NCBI RefSeq assembly: GCF_001906925.1
Contig: NZ_MRWQ01000004.1
Coordinates: 62,001 to 126,000, forward strand
DNA: 64,000 nt
DNA from: Domibacillus mangrovi
GTDB lineage: Bacteria; Bacillota; Bacilli; Bacillales; Domibacillaceae
Direction of reading: 5' to 3'
Each line of letters opens with the position of its first letter. The stretch's first letter is position 1. The notes beneath the pieces are model-generated. The model was not told where the DNA came from, did no database searches, and saw only the letters and a program-made list of their open reading frames with translations. This document shows positions 25,366 to 33,599 of this stretch, in pieces. The translations under genes and the position numbers were made by a program.

Positions 25366-28290
25366 TTACTTTGTCGTTAAGTGAACGTAACCGGGACGAT
25401 CCCATTTCCGCTGTACGTCAACCCCATTTTGAGGATAACGCTTTTTATTGCGTGGATTTGTTTTCGGAAGCGGGTTATCTCCGTCTGTCCGCAGTACTTC
25501 CATGCGTACTTTTGTTTGTTTGTAAGCAGGTGTATTTGTACGCTGATCAACGGCAGGGCCCGTTAAAAAGTTGATTGCTTCATCTTTCTTAACGGAATTC
25601 ATTGGCAAAAACAGTTCATTTTTCTTTACACGATCTGTTACAAGAACCGGCAATTTTAAAGCGCCGAATGGAGAGACGAGACGCACGAGCGATCCATCCT
25701 GCACACCTCGTTCTTTTGCGAGTTCTGGTGATACTTCAACAAACACTTCAGGCACTTTCGATTGAATTCCTTTTGATTTGTTTGTCATATTGCCTTCGTG
25801 AAAATGTTCGAGCATCCGGCCGTTATTAATATGAAGGTCGTATTCTTTCGGAAATTTAGCAGGAATTATCCAGTCTGACAGAGCAAAGCGGGCTTTTTTA
25901 TCCGGGAAGTTAAAGCCATCCATATATAGAAGCGGTGTGCTTTCTCCTTCAAAGCTGCCCCATAAGAAGCTGTTCCATCCTTCAAGAACCTCATAATTGG
26001 CACCTCCGAAAAGAGGGGACAAGCTGGCCATTTCAGCAAAAATTTCACTTGGATGGCTGTAATTCCAGTTTTGACCGAGACGGTTTGCGACCTCTTGGAT
26101 GATCCACCAGTCTGGTCTTGAATCACCAAGTTCAGGAAGAGCTTGATACAATCGTTGAACGCGTCTTTCTGTATTTGTAAATGTTCCATCTTTTTCAAGT
26201 GATGGAACAGCGGGTAAGACGACGTCCGCATATTGAGCGGTTTTCGATAGGAAAATATCCTGAACAACAAAGAAGTCCAGTTTCGATAAAATATCATGAA
26301 CATGGTTTGCGTTTGAGTCTACGAGTGCCATATCTTCACCGACAAGGTACATGGCTTTCATCTTGCCTTCTTCAATCGAATGAAGCATCTGGATGTTATC
26401 TAGACCTGGTGTTGCATCAATTTCCACACCGTAAGCCTTTTCAAATTTTGCGCGAGCCATGTCATCTGTGATGTGCTGATAGCCAGGCAGCCAGCCAGGC
26501 AGTGTTCCCATATCACAGGCACCTTGCACATTGTTATGACCACGAAGCGGATATGCGCCGGCACCAGGACGACGGTAGTTCCCAGTTGCAAGAAGCAAGT
26601 TTGAAATCGCGGCAGATGTATCTGAACCACCAGTGTTTTGCGTGACACCCATTCCCCAGAGAATACATGTGCCATCTGCGTCTCGAACCATTTCAGCTAC
26701 TTGAATCAGTGTTTCTTTTGAAATACCTGTCACTTTTTCTGCATATTCAAGTGTATACTTCTCCAGAACTTGTTTGAAATCATCAAAGAAGTTTACGTTT
26801 TCATCGATGAATGTTTGATCTTGCCAGCCTTGGTCGATGATGTATTTCGTCACAGCCATCAGCCAGACTTGATCGGTTCCTTGTGTAGGGCTGATAAAAA
26901 TGTCAGATCGTTCGGCCATCTCGTTTTTACGAAGGTCCGCTACAATTAACTTTTGGCCATGAAGCTTATGAGCCCGCTTTACGCGAGTCGCTAACACCGG
27001 GTGACCTTCTGCCGGATTTGCGCCGACGATGATGACGAGACCTGCTGCAGCAATATCTTTGATCGTGCCGGCATCTCCACCCATCCCGACTGTGCGGAAC
27101 AAGCCATCCGTTGCTGGAGACTGGCAGTAACGGGAACAGTTGTCAACATCGTTTGTTTCAAAGACTTGCCGCGCTAATTTTTGGATGACATAGTTTTCTT
27201 CATTCGTAATTTTAGAAGAAGAAATAAAGCCAACAGATCCTTTGCCGTACTCTTGTTTAATAGCACCTAATTTACTTGCGACTAAATCAAGCGCTTCTTC
27301 CCATGAGGATTCAACAAATGTATCATTTTTGCGTATTAATGGTTTCGTGATCCGTTCTTCGCTATTGACGAAATCCCAGCCGAATTTTCCTTTTATACAA
27401 GTGGAAATAGCATTGACTGGCGCGTCGGAAACAGGCTGTATTTTTAAAATTTTACGGTCCTTCGTCCATACTTCAAATGAACAGCCAACCCCACAAAACG
27501 TACACACCGTTTTTGTTTTTTTTGTTCTCGTATCCCGCATCGCTGCTTCCATTTCGGAAATTGCAAAAATGCTGCTGTAGCCCGGTTCCACATCTTTAAT
27601 CAGGCTGATCATTGGGTCAAGCATCTCTTTCTTCATTCCGGTCATAAATCCAGCTTCACCGAGCATTGACTTTTCCATCAGCGCATTACATGGGCACACT
27701 GTGACACATTGACCGCAGCCAACGCAAGATGAATCATTGATGGCCGTATTGTTATCCCAAATGACGCGAGGTTTTTGTGCTTCCCAATCGATGGAAATAG
27801 TTTCATTTACCTGGAGGTTTTGACAAACTTCCACACATTGGCCGCATGCGATACACTGGTTCGGATCATACCTGTAAAAAGGATGGGACATGTCCACGGC
27901 ACTCACATCACATTTTGGTTCATACGGGTATTTTTGATGTTCGACTTCCATCATTTCCACCGTGTTATGCAATTTGCAATTGCCGTTATTGTTGTCGCAA
28001 ACTGTACAATACAGCAAGTGGTTTTCAAGAATGCGATCCATCGCTTCCGTCTGTGCTTCTTTAGCGCGGGGTGACGTGAGTTCGACGTTCATTCCATTTG
28101 TCACCATTGTCGAACAGGCCCGGACAAGTTCTCCATTCACTTCAACAATGCACGTGTCGCACGTTTGGATGGGATCGACTTCCGGGACGTAACAAATTTG
28201 CGGATGGGTGATGTCATGTTGATTAATCACTTCTAGAATTGTAGCGCTTTCAGATGCTGGATACTGCTGCTTATTTATTGTAATGTACAT
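25366..28290 (-). CDS. fdhA: Molybdopterin formate dehydrogenase alpha subunit (YrhE-like), Cys form
   Basis: A 974-residue enzyme. Residues 1-80 form a 2Fe-2S ferredoxin-like domain (TCDTC), then CTVCDNNNGNC, two 4Fe-4S clusters (CIACGQCVEVC and CVGCGQCVTVC) and the catalytic part with its own cluster (CTFCGVGCSF). DNCSRYCQSPA contains the active-site Cys that replaces selenocysteine of other formate dehydrogenases. The last 110 residues form the molybdopterin dinucleotide-binding cap. It oxidises formate to CO2; no diaphorase subunit is adjacent, so the acceptor is uncertain. The start at ATG 28290 follows AAAGGGGGACTGGTT. An attenuator-like hairpin lies in its leader, and FdhD and Mob genes are nearby. 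Confidence 0.93.
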   Translation of the reverse strand: MYITINKQQYPASESATILEVINQHDITHPQICYVPEVDPIQTCDTCIVEVNGELVRACSTMVTNGMNVELTSPRAKEAQTEAMDRILENHLLYCTVCDNNNGNCKLHNTVEMMEVEHQKYPYEPKCDVSAVDMSHPFYRYDPNQCIACGQCVEVCQNLQVNETISIDWEAQKPRVIWDNNTAINDSSCVGCGQCVTVCPCNALMEKSMLGEAGFMTGMKKEMLDPMISLIKDVEPGYSSIFAISEMEAAMRDTRTKKTKTVCTFCGVGCSFEVWTKDRKILKIQPVSDAPVNAISTCIKGKFGWDFVNSEERITKPLIRKNDTFVESSWEEALDLVASKLGAIKQEYGKGSVGFISSSKITNEENYVIQKLARQVFETNDVDNCSRYCQSPATDGLFRTVGMGGDAGTIKDIAAAGLVIIVGANPAEGHPVLATRVKRAHKLHGQKLIVADLRKNEMAERSDIFISPTQGTDQVWLMAVTKYIIDQGWQDQTFIDENVNFFDDFKQVLEKYTLEYAEKVTGISKETLIQVAEMVRDADGTCILWGMGVTQNTGGSDTSAAISNLLLATGNYRRPGAGAYPLRGHNNVQGACDMGTLPGWLPGYQHITDDMARAKFEKAYGVEIDATPGLDNIQMLHSIEEGKMKAMYLVGEDMALVDSNANHVHDILSKLDFFVVQDIFLSKTAQYADVVLPAVPSLEKDGTFTNTERRVQRLYQALPELGDSRPDWWIIQEVANRLGQNWNYSHPSEIFAEMASLSPLFGGANYEVLEGWNSFLWGSFEGESTPLLYMDGFNFPDKKARFALSDWIIPAKFPKEYDLHINNGRMLEHFHEGNMTNKSKGIQSKVPEVFVEVSPELAKERGVQDGSLVRLVSPFGALKLPVLVTDRVKKNELFLPMNSVKKDEAINFLTGPAVDQRTNTPAYKQTKVRMEVLRTDGDNPLPKTNPRNKKRYPQNGVDVQRKWDRPGYVHLTTK

Positions 28291-28314
28291 AACCAGTCCC
28301 CCTTTTTTGCGTAT

Positions 28315-28373
28315 AATAAAAAAACCACCATAAAGACACACCGCCCTATAAAGGCATTGTGGTTTTATGGTGG
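28315..28373 (-). promoter_or_regulatory. Attenuator-like terminator in the fdhA leader
   Basis: On the fdhA strand CCACCATAAA pairs with TTTATGGTGG, enclosing a second stem (CAC/GTG and GCC/GGC), and is followed at once by seven Ts. The next gene on the opposite side is divergent, so this hairpin cannot end an upstream gene. It sits between the predicted promoter at 28474-28502 and the fdhA ribosome binding site. It therefore looks like a conditional terminator in a leader of about 177 bases. The sensing element is not recognised. Confidence 0.65.
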
Positions 28374-28473
28374 AATAGTTGTTTAGCAGATCATACTAAA
28401 TCGCCAATCCAATTCATTTTTTATAAGATAGTGAGAAGCGGCAACAATGCAATATTGCGCACTCATCTCTGCT

Positions 28474-28502
28474 ATTATAATGTTTATGAGAAGAATACAC
28501 AA
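28474..28502 (-). promoter_or_regulatory. Predicted sigma-A promoter for fdhA
   Basis: On the minus strand TTGTGT and TATAAT are separated by exactly 17 bases, placing the start of transcription near 28467. This is upstream of the attenuator hairpin. Confidence 0.55.
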
Positions 28503-28550
28503 TAATATCACTGAAACAGGTGGTGTTATTTCAGAAAGGAATGAAACAAC

Positions 28551-28907
28551 ATGTCGAAAAAAATTCATGCCTTCAATGATATTATACGGAAATTAAGAAA
28601 AGATTTGCTCGGCAAAGGACCAGAAAGAATTCATAGTGTGTTTGTGGATAATATGGCTATTTCCACGTTATATGGAAACTTAACACCGACTGAAAAGTTT
28701 ATTGCAAAAACGCCGGAAGGAAAAGAAATGATTCACTCTGCCAGAACGAAACTGATTCAAGATGTGTACTCCACCGATCCTCCTGAAGGACTTGAAGAAC
28801 TTGTAGGTGCTAAATTAGTCTATTTATTTTCAGATATAAAAGTAGAGGAGGATATTGCTGTGTCTGTTTTTGTTTTCGATAAAGAGATCAGTATGGAGGA
28901 GGAGTAA
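28551..28907 (+). CDS. DUF2294 family protein
   Basis: A 118-residue protein, ATG 28551 after AAAGGAATGAAACAAC. It shows the DUF2294 pattern: KGPERIHSVFVDNMAISTLY, LTPTEKFIAKTPEGKEMIHS and LVGAKLVYLFSDIKVEEDIA. It is divergent from fdhA, and its stop overlaps the fdhD start by one base, so it is coupled to FdhD. The biochemical role of the family is not established. The context suggests a part in formate dehydrogenase maturation or regulation, possibly through the intergenic region it shares with fdhA. Confidence 0.8.
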   Translation: MSKKIHAFNDIIRKLRKDLLGKGPERIHSVFVDNMAISTLYGNLTPTEKFIAKTPEGKEMIHSARTKLIQDVYSTDPPEGLEELVGAKLVYLFSDIKVEEDIAVSVFVFDKEISMEEE

Positions 28908-29713
28908 TGTTGAACCGTGCAGATATAAAACGGGACGTACTGCATTTCTCAAATGGAAAAATGATCATAAGAGAAGATACAATTGTAACTGAATTTCCAG
29001 TCACGATTAAAATAAACGGACAAGAATTCGTGACGATGGTTTGTACACCGGAATACGTTGAAGACATGGTAATTGGATATTTGGCGTCTGAAGGGATTAT
29101 CCGAAAATATGAAGATATTAAAGAGATATGGATACAGGAGGACAAAGGGTTTGTTCATGTGAAAACAGATAAGCCGAATCCATACTATGAACAATTTCAA
29201 AATAAACGGTATATTACGTCATGCTGCGGGGGAAGCCGTCAAGGATTTGTGTTTGTTAATGACGCGTTGACAGCGAAAAAAGTGAACGATATTCATGTAA
29301 AAGTTTCACCTGAAGATTGCTTTCGCCTTATGAAGAATATGCAGGAATCAGCAGTTACGTTTCAGCAGACAGGAGGCGTTCATAATGCAGCATTATGCGA
29401 TAGGAATGAATTGCTTTTATCTAGAATGGATATTGGACGGCATAACGCTCTCGATAAAATTTACGGATACTGTTTAAAAAATGACATCTCCATTACGGAT
29501 AAAATTCTTGTGTTCAGCGGCAGAATTTCTTCAGAGATTTTGTTGAAAGTGGCGAAGATTGGCTGTGAAATAGTCTTATCAAAATCAGCTCCGACTGAAC
29601 TTGCGCTTACATTGGCGGAAGAACTTGGCATTACGACTGTTGGCTTTATTCGGAATCAATCGTTCAATGTGTACACAGGTGCTGAAAGAATGATGATGGA
29701 AAGCGAGTCATAA
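28907..29713 (+). CDS. fdhD: Formate dehydrogenase accessory sulfurtransferase FdhD
   Basis: A 268-residue protein. TSCCGG (about residues 103-108) holds the cysteine pair that carries sulfur; QTGGVHNAALCD and DIGRHNALDKIYGY are the conserved central motifs, and FSGRISSEILLKVAKIG the C-terminal one. FdhD transfers sulfur from a cysteine desulfurase to the molybdenum cofactor so that FdhA becomes active. ATG 28907 overlaps the preceding stop and uses GGAGGAG. The neighbouring fdhA and mob genes fit this role. Confidence 0.93.
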   Translation: MLNRADIKRDVLHFSNGKMIIREDTIVTEFPVTIKINGQEFVTMVCTPEYVEDMVIGYLASEGIIRKYEDIKEIWIQEDKGFVHVKTDKPNPYYEQFQNKRYITSCCGGSRQGFVFVNDALTAKKVNDIHVKVSPEDCFRLMKNMQESAVTFQQTGGVHNAALCDRNELLLSRMDIGRHNALDKIYGYCLKNDISITDKILVFSGRISSEILLKVAKIGCEIVLSKSAPTELALTLAEELGITTVGFIRNQSFNVYTGAERMMMESES

Positions 29714-29754
29714 CGACCCGCCGCTACATATAGTAGATTTAAAAAATAACAGGA

Positions 29755-30333
29755 TCATCCTTTTCTGAGTTCCTCAAAATCAGATGGGCTATTAATGTTA
29801 AGAAAAGAAGGTTCTTCTTTATTAAAAGCGATTTTTTTATATAGTACACTATTCAACAGCGCTGCCATACTTCGCTTATTTTGCTTGAGAAGATGATCAG
29901 CGGGTTCTAGGCAGTCACGATGATACAGGGCTAGAAGCGGATGGGATTTTTCATTTTGAACAGGTACAATTGCTTTATAATCACCGTTTTTTGTAAAAGT
30001 AATCATTTGCTTTACAAAATTACTTGTCACAAATGGTACATCTGACGACAAAACAAAAAACCAATCCGGCTCAGGAACACTTTTCATCACATGATGAAGC
30101 GCAAAAAGAGGGCCTTGGTGGTGCTCTTTTTCTATCGACAATGTGACACTGACAGCATCAAAATGCCGGGCTAGCATGTCATTCGTGGAAATAATAATGG
30201 GTGCTAAATTGTTTTCTTTTAACGCATCTATGCTGTATTGGTAAAATGATTTTCCATTATATAGTTCAAACATTTTTGGCTTGCCATAGCGGGAAGATCG
30301 TCCGCCGGCGAGTACCACGCCTGCTATATTCAA
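29755..30333 (-). CDS. mobA: Molybdenum cofactor guanylyltransferase MobA
   Basis: A 192-residue nucleotidyltransferase beginning MNIAGVVLAGGRSSRYGKPK, the LAGGxSxRxGxxK motif that binds GTP; VLSSDVPFVTSN contains the metal-binding Asp. It adds GMP to molybdopterin to form the guanine dinucleotide cofactor used by FdhA. The start is TTG at 30333 with GGAG ten bases upstream. It converges on fdhD and is divergent from mobB. Confidence 0.92.
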   Translation of the reverse strand: MNIAGVVLAGGRSSRYGKPKMFELYNGKSFYQYSIDALKENNLAPIIISTNDMLARHFDAVSVTLSIEKEHHQGPLFALHHVMKSVPEPDWFFVLSSDVPFVTSNFVKQMITFTKNGDYKAIVPVQNEKSHPLLALYHRDCLEPADHLLKQNKRSMAALLNSVLYKKIAFNKEEPSFLNINSPSDFEELRKG

Positions 30334-30383
30334 TTAGCTCACGCTCCAATATTCTCATTAGTGTGCAGGAGGGAAGATGATCT

Positions 30384-30881
30384 GTGAAACATATCTTTCA
30401 AGTTGTCGGCTATCAAAACAGCGGTAAAACAACATTGTTAGAAAAACTTATTGCCTGTGCGGCTGCAGAAGGTCTGCGCATCGCATCCATTAAACATCAT
30501 GGTCACGGAGGCATGCCTGATACGAAAGACAGTACCCGCCATCAGCAAGCAGGCGCCATTATCTCCGGTGTAGAAGGAGGGGGAGCGCTTCATCTTCACA
30601 TACAGCGTGAGAAGTGGAAGCTTGATGACATTCTGCAATTATATCAATTATTTTCGGTGGATCTTATTCTAATAGAAGGGTATAAGTTGGAAGAGTATCC
30701 TAAAGTCGTCTTAATCAGGAATGAAGACGATCTATCACTTCTTGAGCTCGAAAATATTCAATGTGTGATCAGCTGGATAAATATAGAAAAATGGCCCGCC
30801 CGTACTTATCCAATTTTTCATATTATTGAAGAAACAGATTACCTAGATTATTTAAAGGCATATTTATATGGTCAACGTTAA
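30384..30881 (+). CDS. mobB: Molybdopterin-guanine dinucleotide biosynthesis adaptor MobB
   Basis: A 165-residue P-loop GTPase: GYQNSGKTTLLEKL is the Walker A region (residues 8-21) and IASIKHHGHGGMPDTKDSTR the typical MobB switch-like segment. It binds MobA and GTP and aids molybdopterin guanine dinucleotide insertion, but is usually dispensable. The start is GTG at 30384 after CAGGAGGGAAGATGATCT. It is separated from mobA by a 50-base divergent promoter region. Confidence 0.9.
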   Translation: MKHIFQVVGYQNSGKTTLLEKLIACAAAEGLRIASIKHHGHGGMPDTKDSTRHQQAGAIISGVEGGGALHLHIQREKWKLDDILQLYQLFSVDLILIEGYKLEEYPKVVLIRNEDDLSLLELENIQCVISWINIEKWPARTYPIFHIIEETDYLDYLKAYLYGQR

Positions 30882-30944
30882 AAAGAGTGACACAGCCGTT
30901 TTGATTGTTCAATTTGCATGCATTTTTTTACAATTCCTTCAAAT

Positions 30945-30992
30945 AAGGGCGATCTGAGAGACAGAAGCATAGACATTCGGATCGCTCTTTTT
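30945..30992 (+). terminator. Intrinsic terminator after mobB
   Basis: AGGGCGATC pairs with GATCGCTCT (one wobble) and is followed by TTTTT, about 65 bases past the mobB stop. Confidence 0.75.
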
Positions 30993-31001
30993 AATTTGCT
31001 A

Positions 31002-31281
31002 TTTATCCCGCATTAACGGGCGGTAAGACCCCCGCTTCAAGACGTTAAAAAGAAAAGAAGGAGAAGCGGGGGATCAACTGTCCGTAAAAGCCTGATTGGT
31101 TCGGGCCGGCTGAAGCCGGTCACTCAGGTATTGCCGCAGGATGCGGTGCTCTTTACCTGAGTTCTTTTTTTATTCAGTGGGGGATAGCGGAAGGCAGACT
31201 AAGAACGTCACGTCCTGTGACAACGTCTGCGTGATTCACATCTTGTGAACCTAACCCCCACTGAATGAAGTTTCACTTTAT
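31002..31281 (+). repeat. Structured TTTAT-flanked repeat, copy 4
   Basis: Fourth copy of the element described at 4612, 23 kb from the others and in the same orientation. The first arm is ACGGGCGGT with ACTGTCCGT, two G-U pairs in place of Watson-Crick pairs, while the CCCCCGCTT/AAGCGGGGG and ACTCAGGTA/TACCTGAGT arms are perfect. TTTAT lies at 31002-31006 and 31277-31281. The right-hand TTTAT contains the stop codon of the thioesterase gene on the other strand. Confidence 0.9.
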
Positions 31282-31757
31282 ATGTTTTTTCTTTTAATTT
31301 GAATGGTTCTTCCCATTTCTTTAGGCTTTGGAAGGGTTTTATGTTTTGCCGCTAAAGCCGCCAATTTTTTGAAAATGTCGTCTGGAAAAGGGGATGGCCG
31401 GCCTGACTGCTGATCAATGCCCATAAGCATTTGTTCACTTACAGCGGCCCGCTTTTCGTTTTTGCCATAGAGCTCGAGAAACAAATGAATCCGTTTTTCA
31501 TCGCAATCAAGTATTTGCGCGGTGACATGCAAAGGTTCGTTTAGCGTCATTTCGGCTAGATAACAGACATGATTTTCTAATGTGAAGATCGTATAAAGTG
31601 TTTCGTTTCGGAATAGTTCTGTGATGCCAATTTCAATCATAAAACGATCGACTGCCCAACTAAATGCGCGGACATAATCAGCATCATTCATATGACCGTT
31701 ATAGTCAATCCAGTCTTCACGGACTTGGTCGTTTAATACAGTTAATGGTTTTGGCAT
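31278..31757 (-). CDS. 4HBT-fold acyl-CoA thioesterase, probable betainyl-CoA thioesterase
   Basis: A 159-residue hotdog-fold thioesterase. VREDWIDYNGHMNDADYVRAF is the 4HBT catalytic region (Asp and the YNGHMN loop). The start at ATG 31757 is preceded only by a weak GAGAG site. It follows the BKACE gene by 45 bases. In carnitine-degrading bacteria an enzyme of this kind hydrolyses betainyl-CoA, produced from 3-dehydrocarnitine by a BKACE, to glycine betaine. That role is inferred from the pairing; a carnitine dehydrogenase is not in the window. The stop codon lies inside the terminal TTTAT of repeat copy 4. Confidence 0.75.
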   Translation of the reverse strand: MPKPLTVLNDQVREDWIDYNGHMNDADYVRAFSWAVDRFMIEIGITELFRNETLYTIFTLENHVCYLAEMTLNEPLHVTAQILDCDEKRIHLFLELYGKNEKRAAVSEQMLMGIDQQSGRPSPFPDDIFKKLAALAAKHKTLPKPKEMGRTIQIKRKNI

Positions 31758-31801
31758 ATGTCTCACTCTCTCTTTTAAAATCTGCTAGACCGATGTATGG
31801 T

Positions 31802-32695
31802 TTATAGCGACTCTCCGTGTGGATTTCGAAGATTTAATTTTATCCGGGCTTCTTGTGGAGTCATGATTTCACTGCCTAAGCTTTGAATAATGTTTACGGC
31901 CTTGTCGACAAGCTGCTCATTCGTGGCAAGAGTGCCTTTTTTCAAATAAAGATTATCTTCCAAACCTACGCGGACGTTTCCGCCTTGTAACACAGACTGT
32001 GCAACAATGGGCATTTGCATTTGTCCGATGCCAAAAGCTGCCCACTGTGCATTTTCTGGAATGCGGCTTTTCATATAAGCGATTGTTTCTGCGTCAGCTG
32101 CGGCGCCCCACGGGATACCGAGACAAAATTGAAAGAGGGGGTCGCCTGTGATCAGGCCTTCTTTAATTAACTGATTAGCAAAGCGTAAATGTCCAGTATC
32201 AAAGCATTCTAATTCGGCTTTTACTCCGCTTTGCTGAATTAAACGGGCTTGTCTTCTTAACCAATCGGTCGGACTTATGTAAATTTGTTCTCCAAAGTTC
32301 ATGCTGCCACAATCGAGCGTGCAGATTTCTGGCAAAAGCTCGCCGACAGGTTCATGACGTTCTTCCGGCGTTTGCATATCAGTTCCTTCGCCGCCATGAG
32401 ATGGATTTTCTTCACTAGGAATCCAATCGCCTCCACCGCCAGCCGTAATATTAATAATTACATCAGTGTCCGATTCACGAATTCTTTCCACTGTTTCTTT
32501 AAACAGACTCACATCATGACTCAGTTGGCCGGTATGCGGATCCCGAACGTGAAGATGAACGATAGTCGCGCCTGCTTTTGCCGCTTTGATGGAAGACTCC
32601 GCAATTTCTTTTGGTGTGATCGGCACATGAGAACTTTTCGAAGCTGTGTCGCCAGCTCCAGTTACTGCGCATGATAAAATAACATGTTTATTCAT
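31802..32695 (-). CDS. BKACE family beta-keto acid cleavage enzyme, probable dehydrocarnitine cleavage
   Basis: A 297-residue TIM-barrel protein (DUF849/BKACE). [13 protein letters not shown] carries the zinc-binding His pair, [11 protein letters not shown] and [10 protein letters not shown] line the active site, and [10 protein letters not shown] is the conserved C-terminal motif. The family condenses a beta-keto acid with acetyl-CoA to give acetoacetate and a new CoA ester. The [20 protein letters not shown] opening and the adjacent thioesterase point to 3-dehydrocarnitine as substrate, giving betainyl-CoA. This is inferred, not shown. Confidence 0.8.
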   Translation of the reverse strand: MNKHVILSCAVTGAGDTASKSSHVPITPKEIAESSIKAAKAGATIVHLHVRDPHTGQLSHDVSLFKETVERIRESDTDVIINITAGGGGDWIPSEENPSHGGEGTDMQTPEERHEPVGELLPEICTLDCGSMNFGEQIYISPTDWLRRQARLIQQSGVKAELECFDTGHLRFANQLIKEGLITGDPLFQFCLGIPWGAAADAETIAYMKSRIPENAQWAAFGIGQMQMPIVAQSVLQGGNVRVGLEDNLYLKKGTLATNEQLVDKAVNIIQSLGSEIMTPQEARIKLNLRNPHGESL

Positions 32696-32917
32696 AATAT
32701 TAGTCCTCCAGATTGTCTATTTTTTTATGTTTCATGTTTAAAAAGTTCGTTGCTCTCAAAAATTCAATTCAATTTACTTACTGGTGTCGTATTTGTCCTG
32801 TAATCCCCCAAGCTAATGTATTTTGTTCATTAAAAATGTAACACATTTCTCTCTATTTTAGATATGAAAGAAACAAATGAAATCATGAAAAAATGAATCA
32901 TCTGAAACAGTGCATAA

Positions 32918-32957
32918 CCCCCCTTCATTTTGGATATCATAATTTAAAAAAGGGGGG
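32918..32957 (+). promoter_or_regulatory. Hairpin able to mask the ribosome binding site of the lipoprotein gene
   Basis: CCCCCCTT (32918-32925) is complementary to AAGGGGGG (32950-32957), which is the ribosome binding site of the gene starting at 32967. An eight-base-pair stem with a 24-base AT-rich loop would block translation until opened. The remaining interval 32696-32917 holds no gene. Confidence 0.5.
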
Positions 32958-32966
32958 ATGATTTTT

Positions 32967-33449
32967 ATGCGAAAAAAATGGGTATATGTCTTTTTATTTA
33001 TATTGCTTGGAGGGTGTCAGCCGGCTGAAACACCTAAAAATATGTCAGCGCCGATGAATGAACCGGGGGAAGCGGCTCAAAATCCGGCTACTCCATTGAA
33101 GGTCATGAAAAAAGAAGAGACTGGTCAGTATTTGGCCGATTCAGCAGGGATGACATTGTATTATTATATGAACGATAAGAAAGGTGCGTCAGCGTGCACA
33201 AATCATTGTCTGGACGAATGGCCACCGTTTTATATAGGATCAAGTAAAGTCCCGGAAGGTTTTAGTGAATCGGATTTCGGTGTGATTACCCGTTCTGACA
33301 CAGGCAAAAAACAAACGACTTATAAAGGCTACCCGCTTTATTATTTTTCACGTGATCAAATGGCTGGACAGACGAACGGCTATAGTGCAGATGATAAATG
33401 GTACACAGTCAATAATACGATTGATAAGACGGCACTAAATGAAAAATGA
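32967..33449 (+). CDS. Secreted lipoprotein with COG4315 (Lipoprotein_15) repeats
   Basis: A 160-residue protein. MRKKWVYVFLFILLGGCQPA is a lipoprotein signal ending in a lipobox Cys at about residue 17. A Pro/Asn-rich linker follows, then two copies of the COG4315 motif (YLADSAGMTLYYYMNDKKG with ACTNHCLDEWPPF, and TYKGYPLYYFSRDQMAGQT). The CTNHC cysteines are conserved in the family. It would sit on the outer face of the membrane; function is unknown. The start at 32967 is nine bases after AGGGGGG; an ATG at 32958 abuts that site. A perfect terminator follows. Confidence 0.85.
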   Translation: MRKKWVYVFLFILLGGCQPAETPKNMSAPMNEPGEAAQNPATPLKVMKKEETGQYLADSAGMTLYYYMNDKKGASACTNHCLDEWPPFYIGSSKVPEGFSESDFGVITRSDTGKKQTTYKGYPLYYFSRDQMAGQTNGYSADDKWYTVNNTIDKTALNEK

Positions 33450-33478
33450 CAGACCGGTATAATCGGTCTGTCATTTTT
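33442..33478 (+). terminator. Intrinsic terminator after the lipoprotein
   Basis: AAAAATGACAGACCG pairs perfectly with CGGTCTGTCATTTTT around seven bases. Confidence 0.92.
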
Positions 33479-33516
33479 CTTACGTACGATCATATTCAAA
33501 TTATGTTTTAAAAAAG

Positions 33517-33547
33517 CTAAATTCATGTCGTTGAATTTAGTTTTTTT
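33517..33547 (+). terminator. Second terminator-like hairpin
   Basis: CTAAATTCA pairs with TGAATTTAG over five to six bases and is followed by seven Ts, upstream of the small gene at 33600. Confidence 0.7.
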
Positions 33548-33599
33548 GTGTTAAAGAGGGTATAGGTAACATAAGTATGAAAAAAGCGGAGGGATGGAT

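Noticed and set aside
27775-28192. Several plus-strand frames of 70-100 codons inside fdhA
   Set aside because: They lie wholly within an unmistakable formate dehydrogenase and lack ribosome binding sites.
30900-31000. tRNA or rRNA genes anywhere in the window
   Set aside because: No cloverleaf with a T-loop or rRNA signature was found on reading; a tRNAscan run would settle it.
4612-31281. Interpretation of the 280-bp repeats as a CRISPR array or group II intron
   Set aside because: Copies are kilobases apart rather than regularly spaced, and no domain V-like catalytic stem or reverse transcriptase was recognised.
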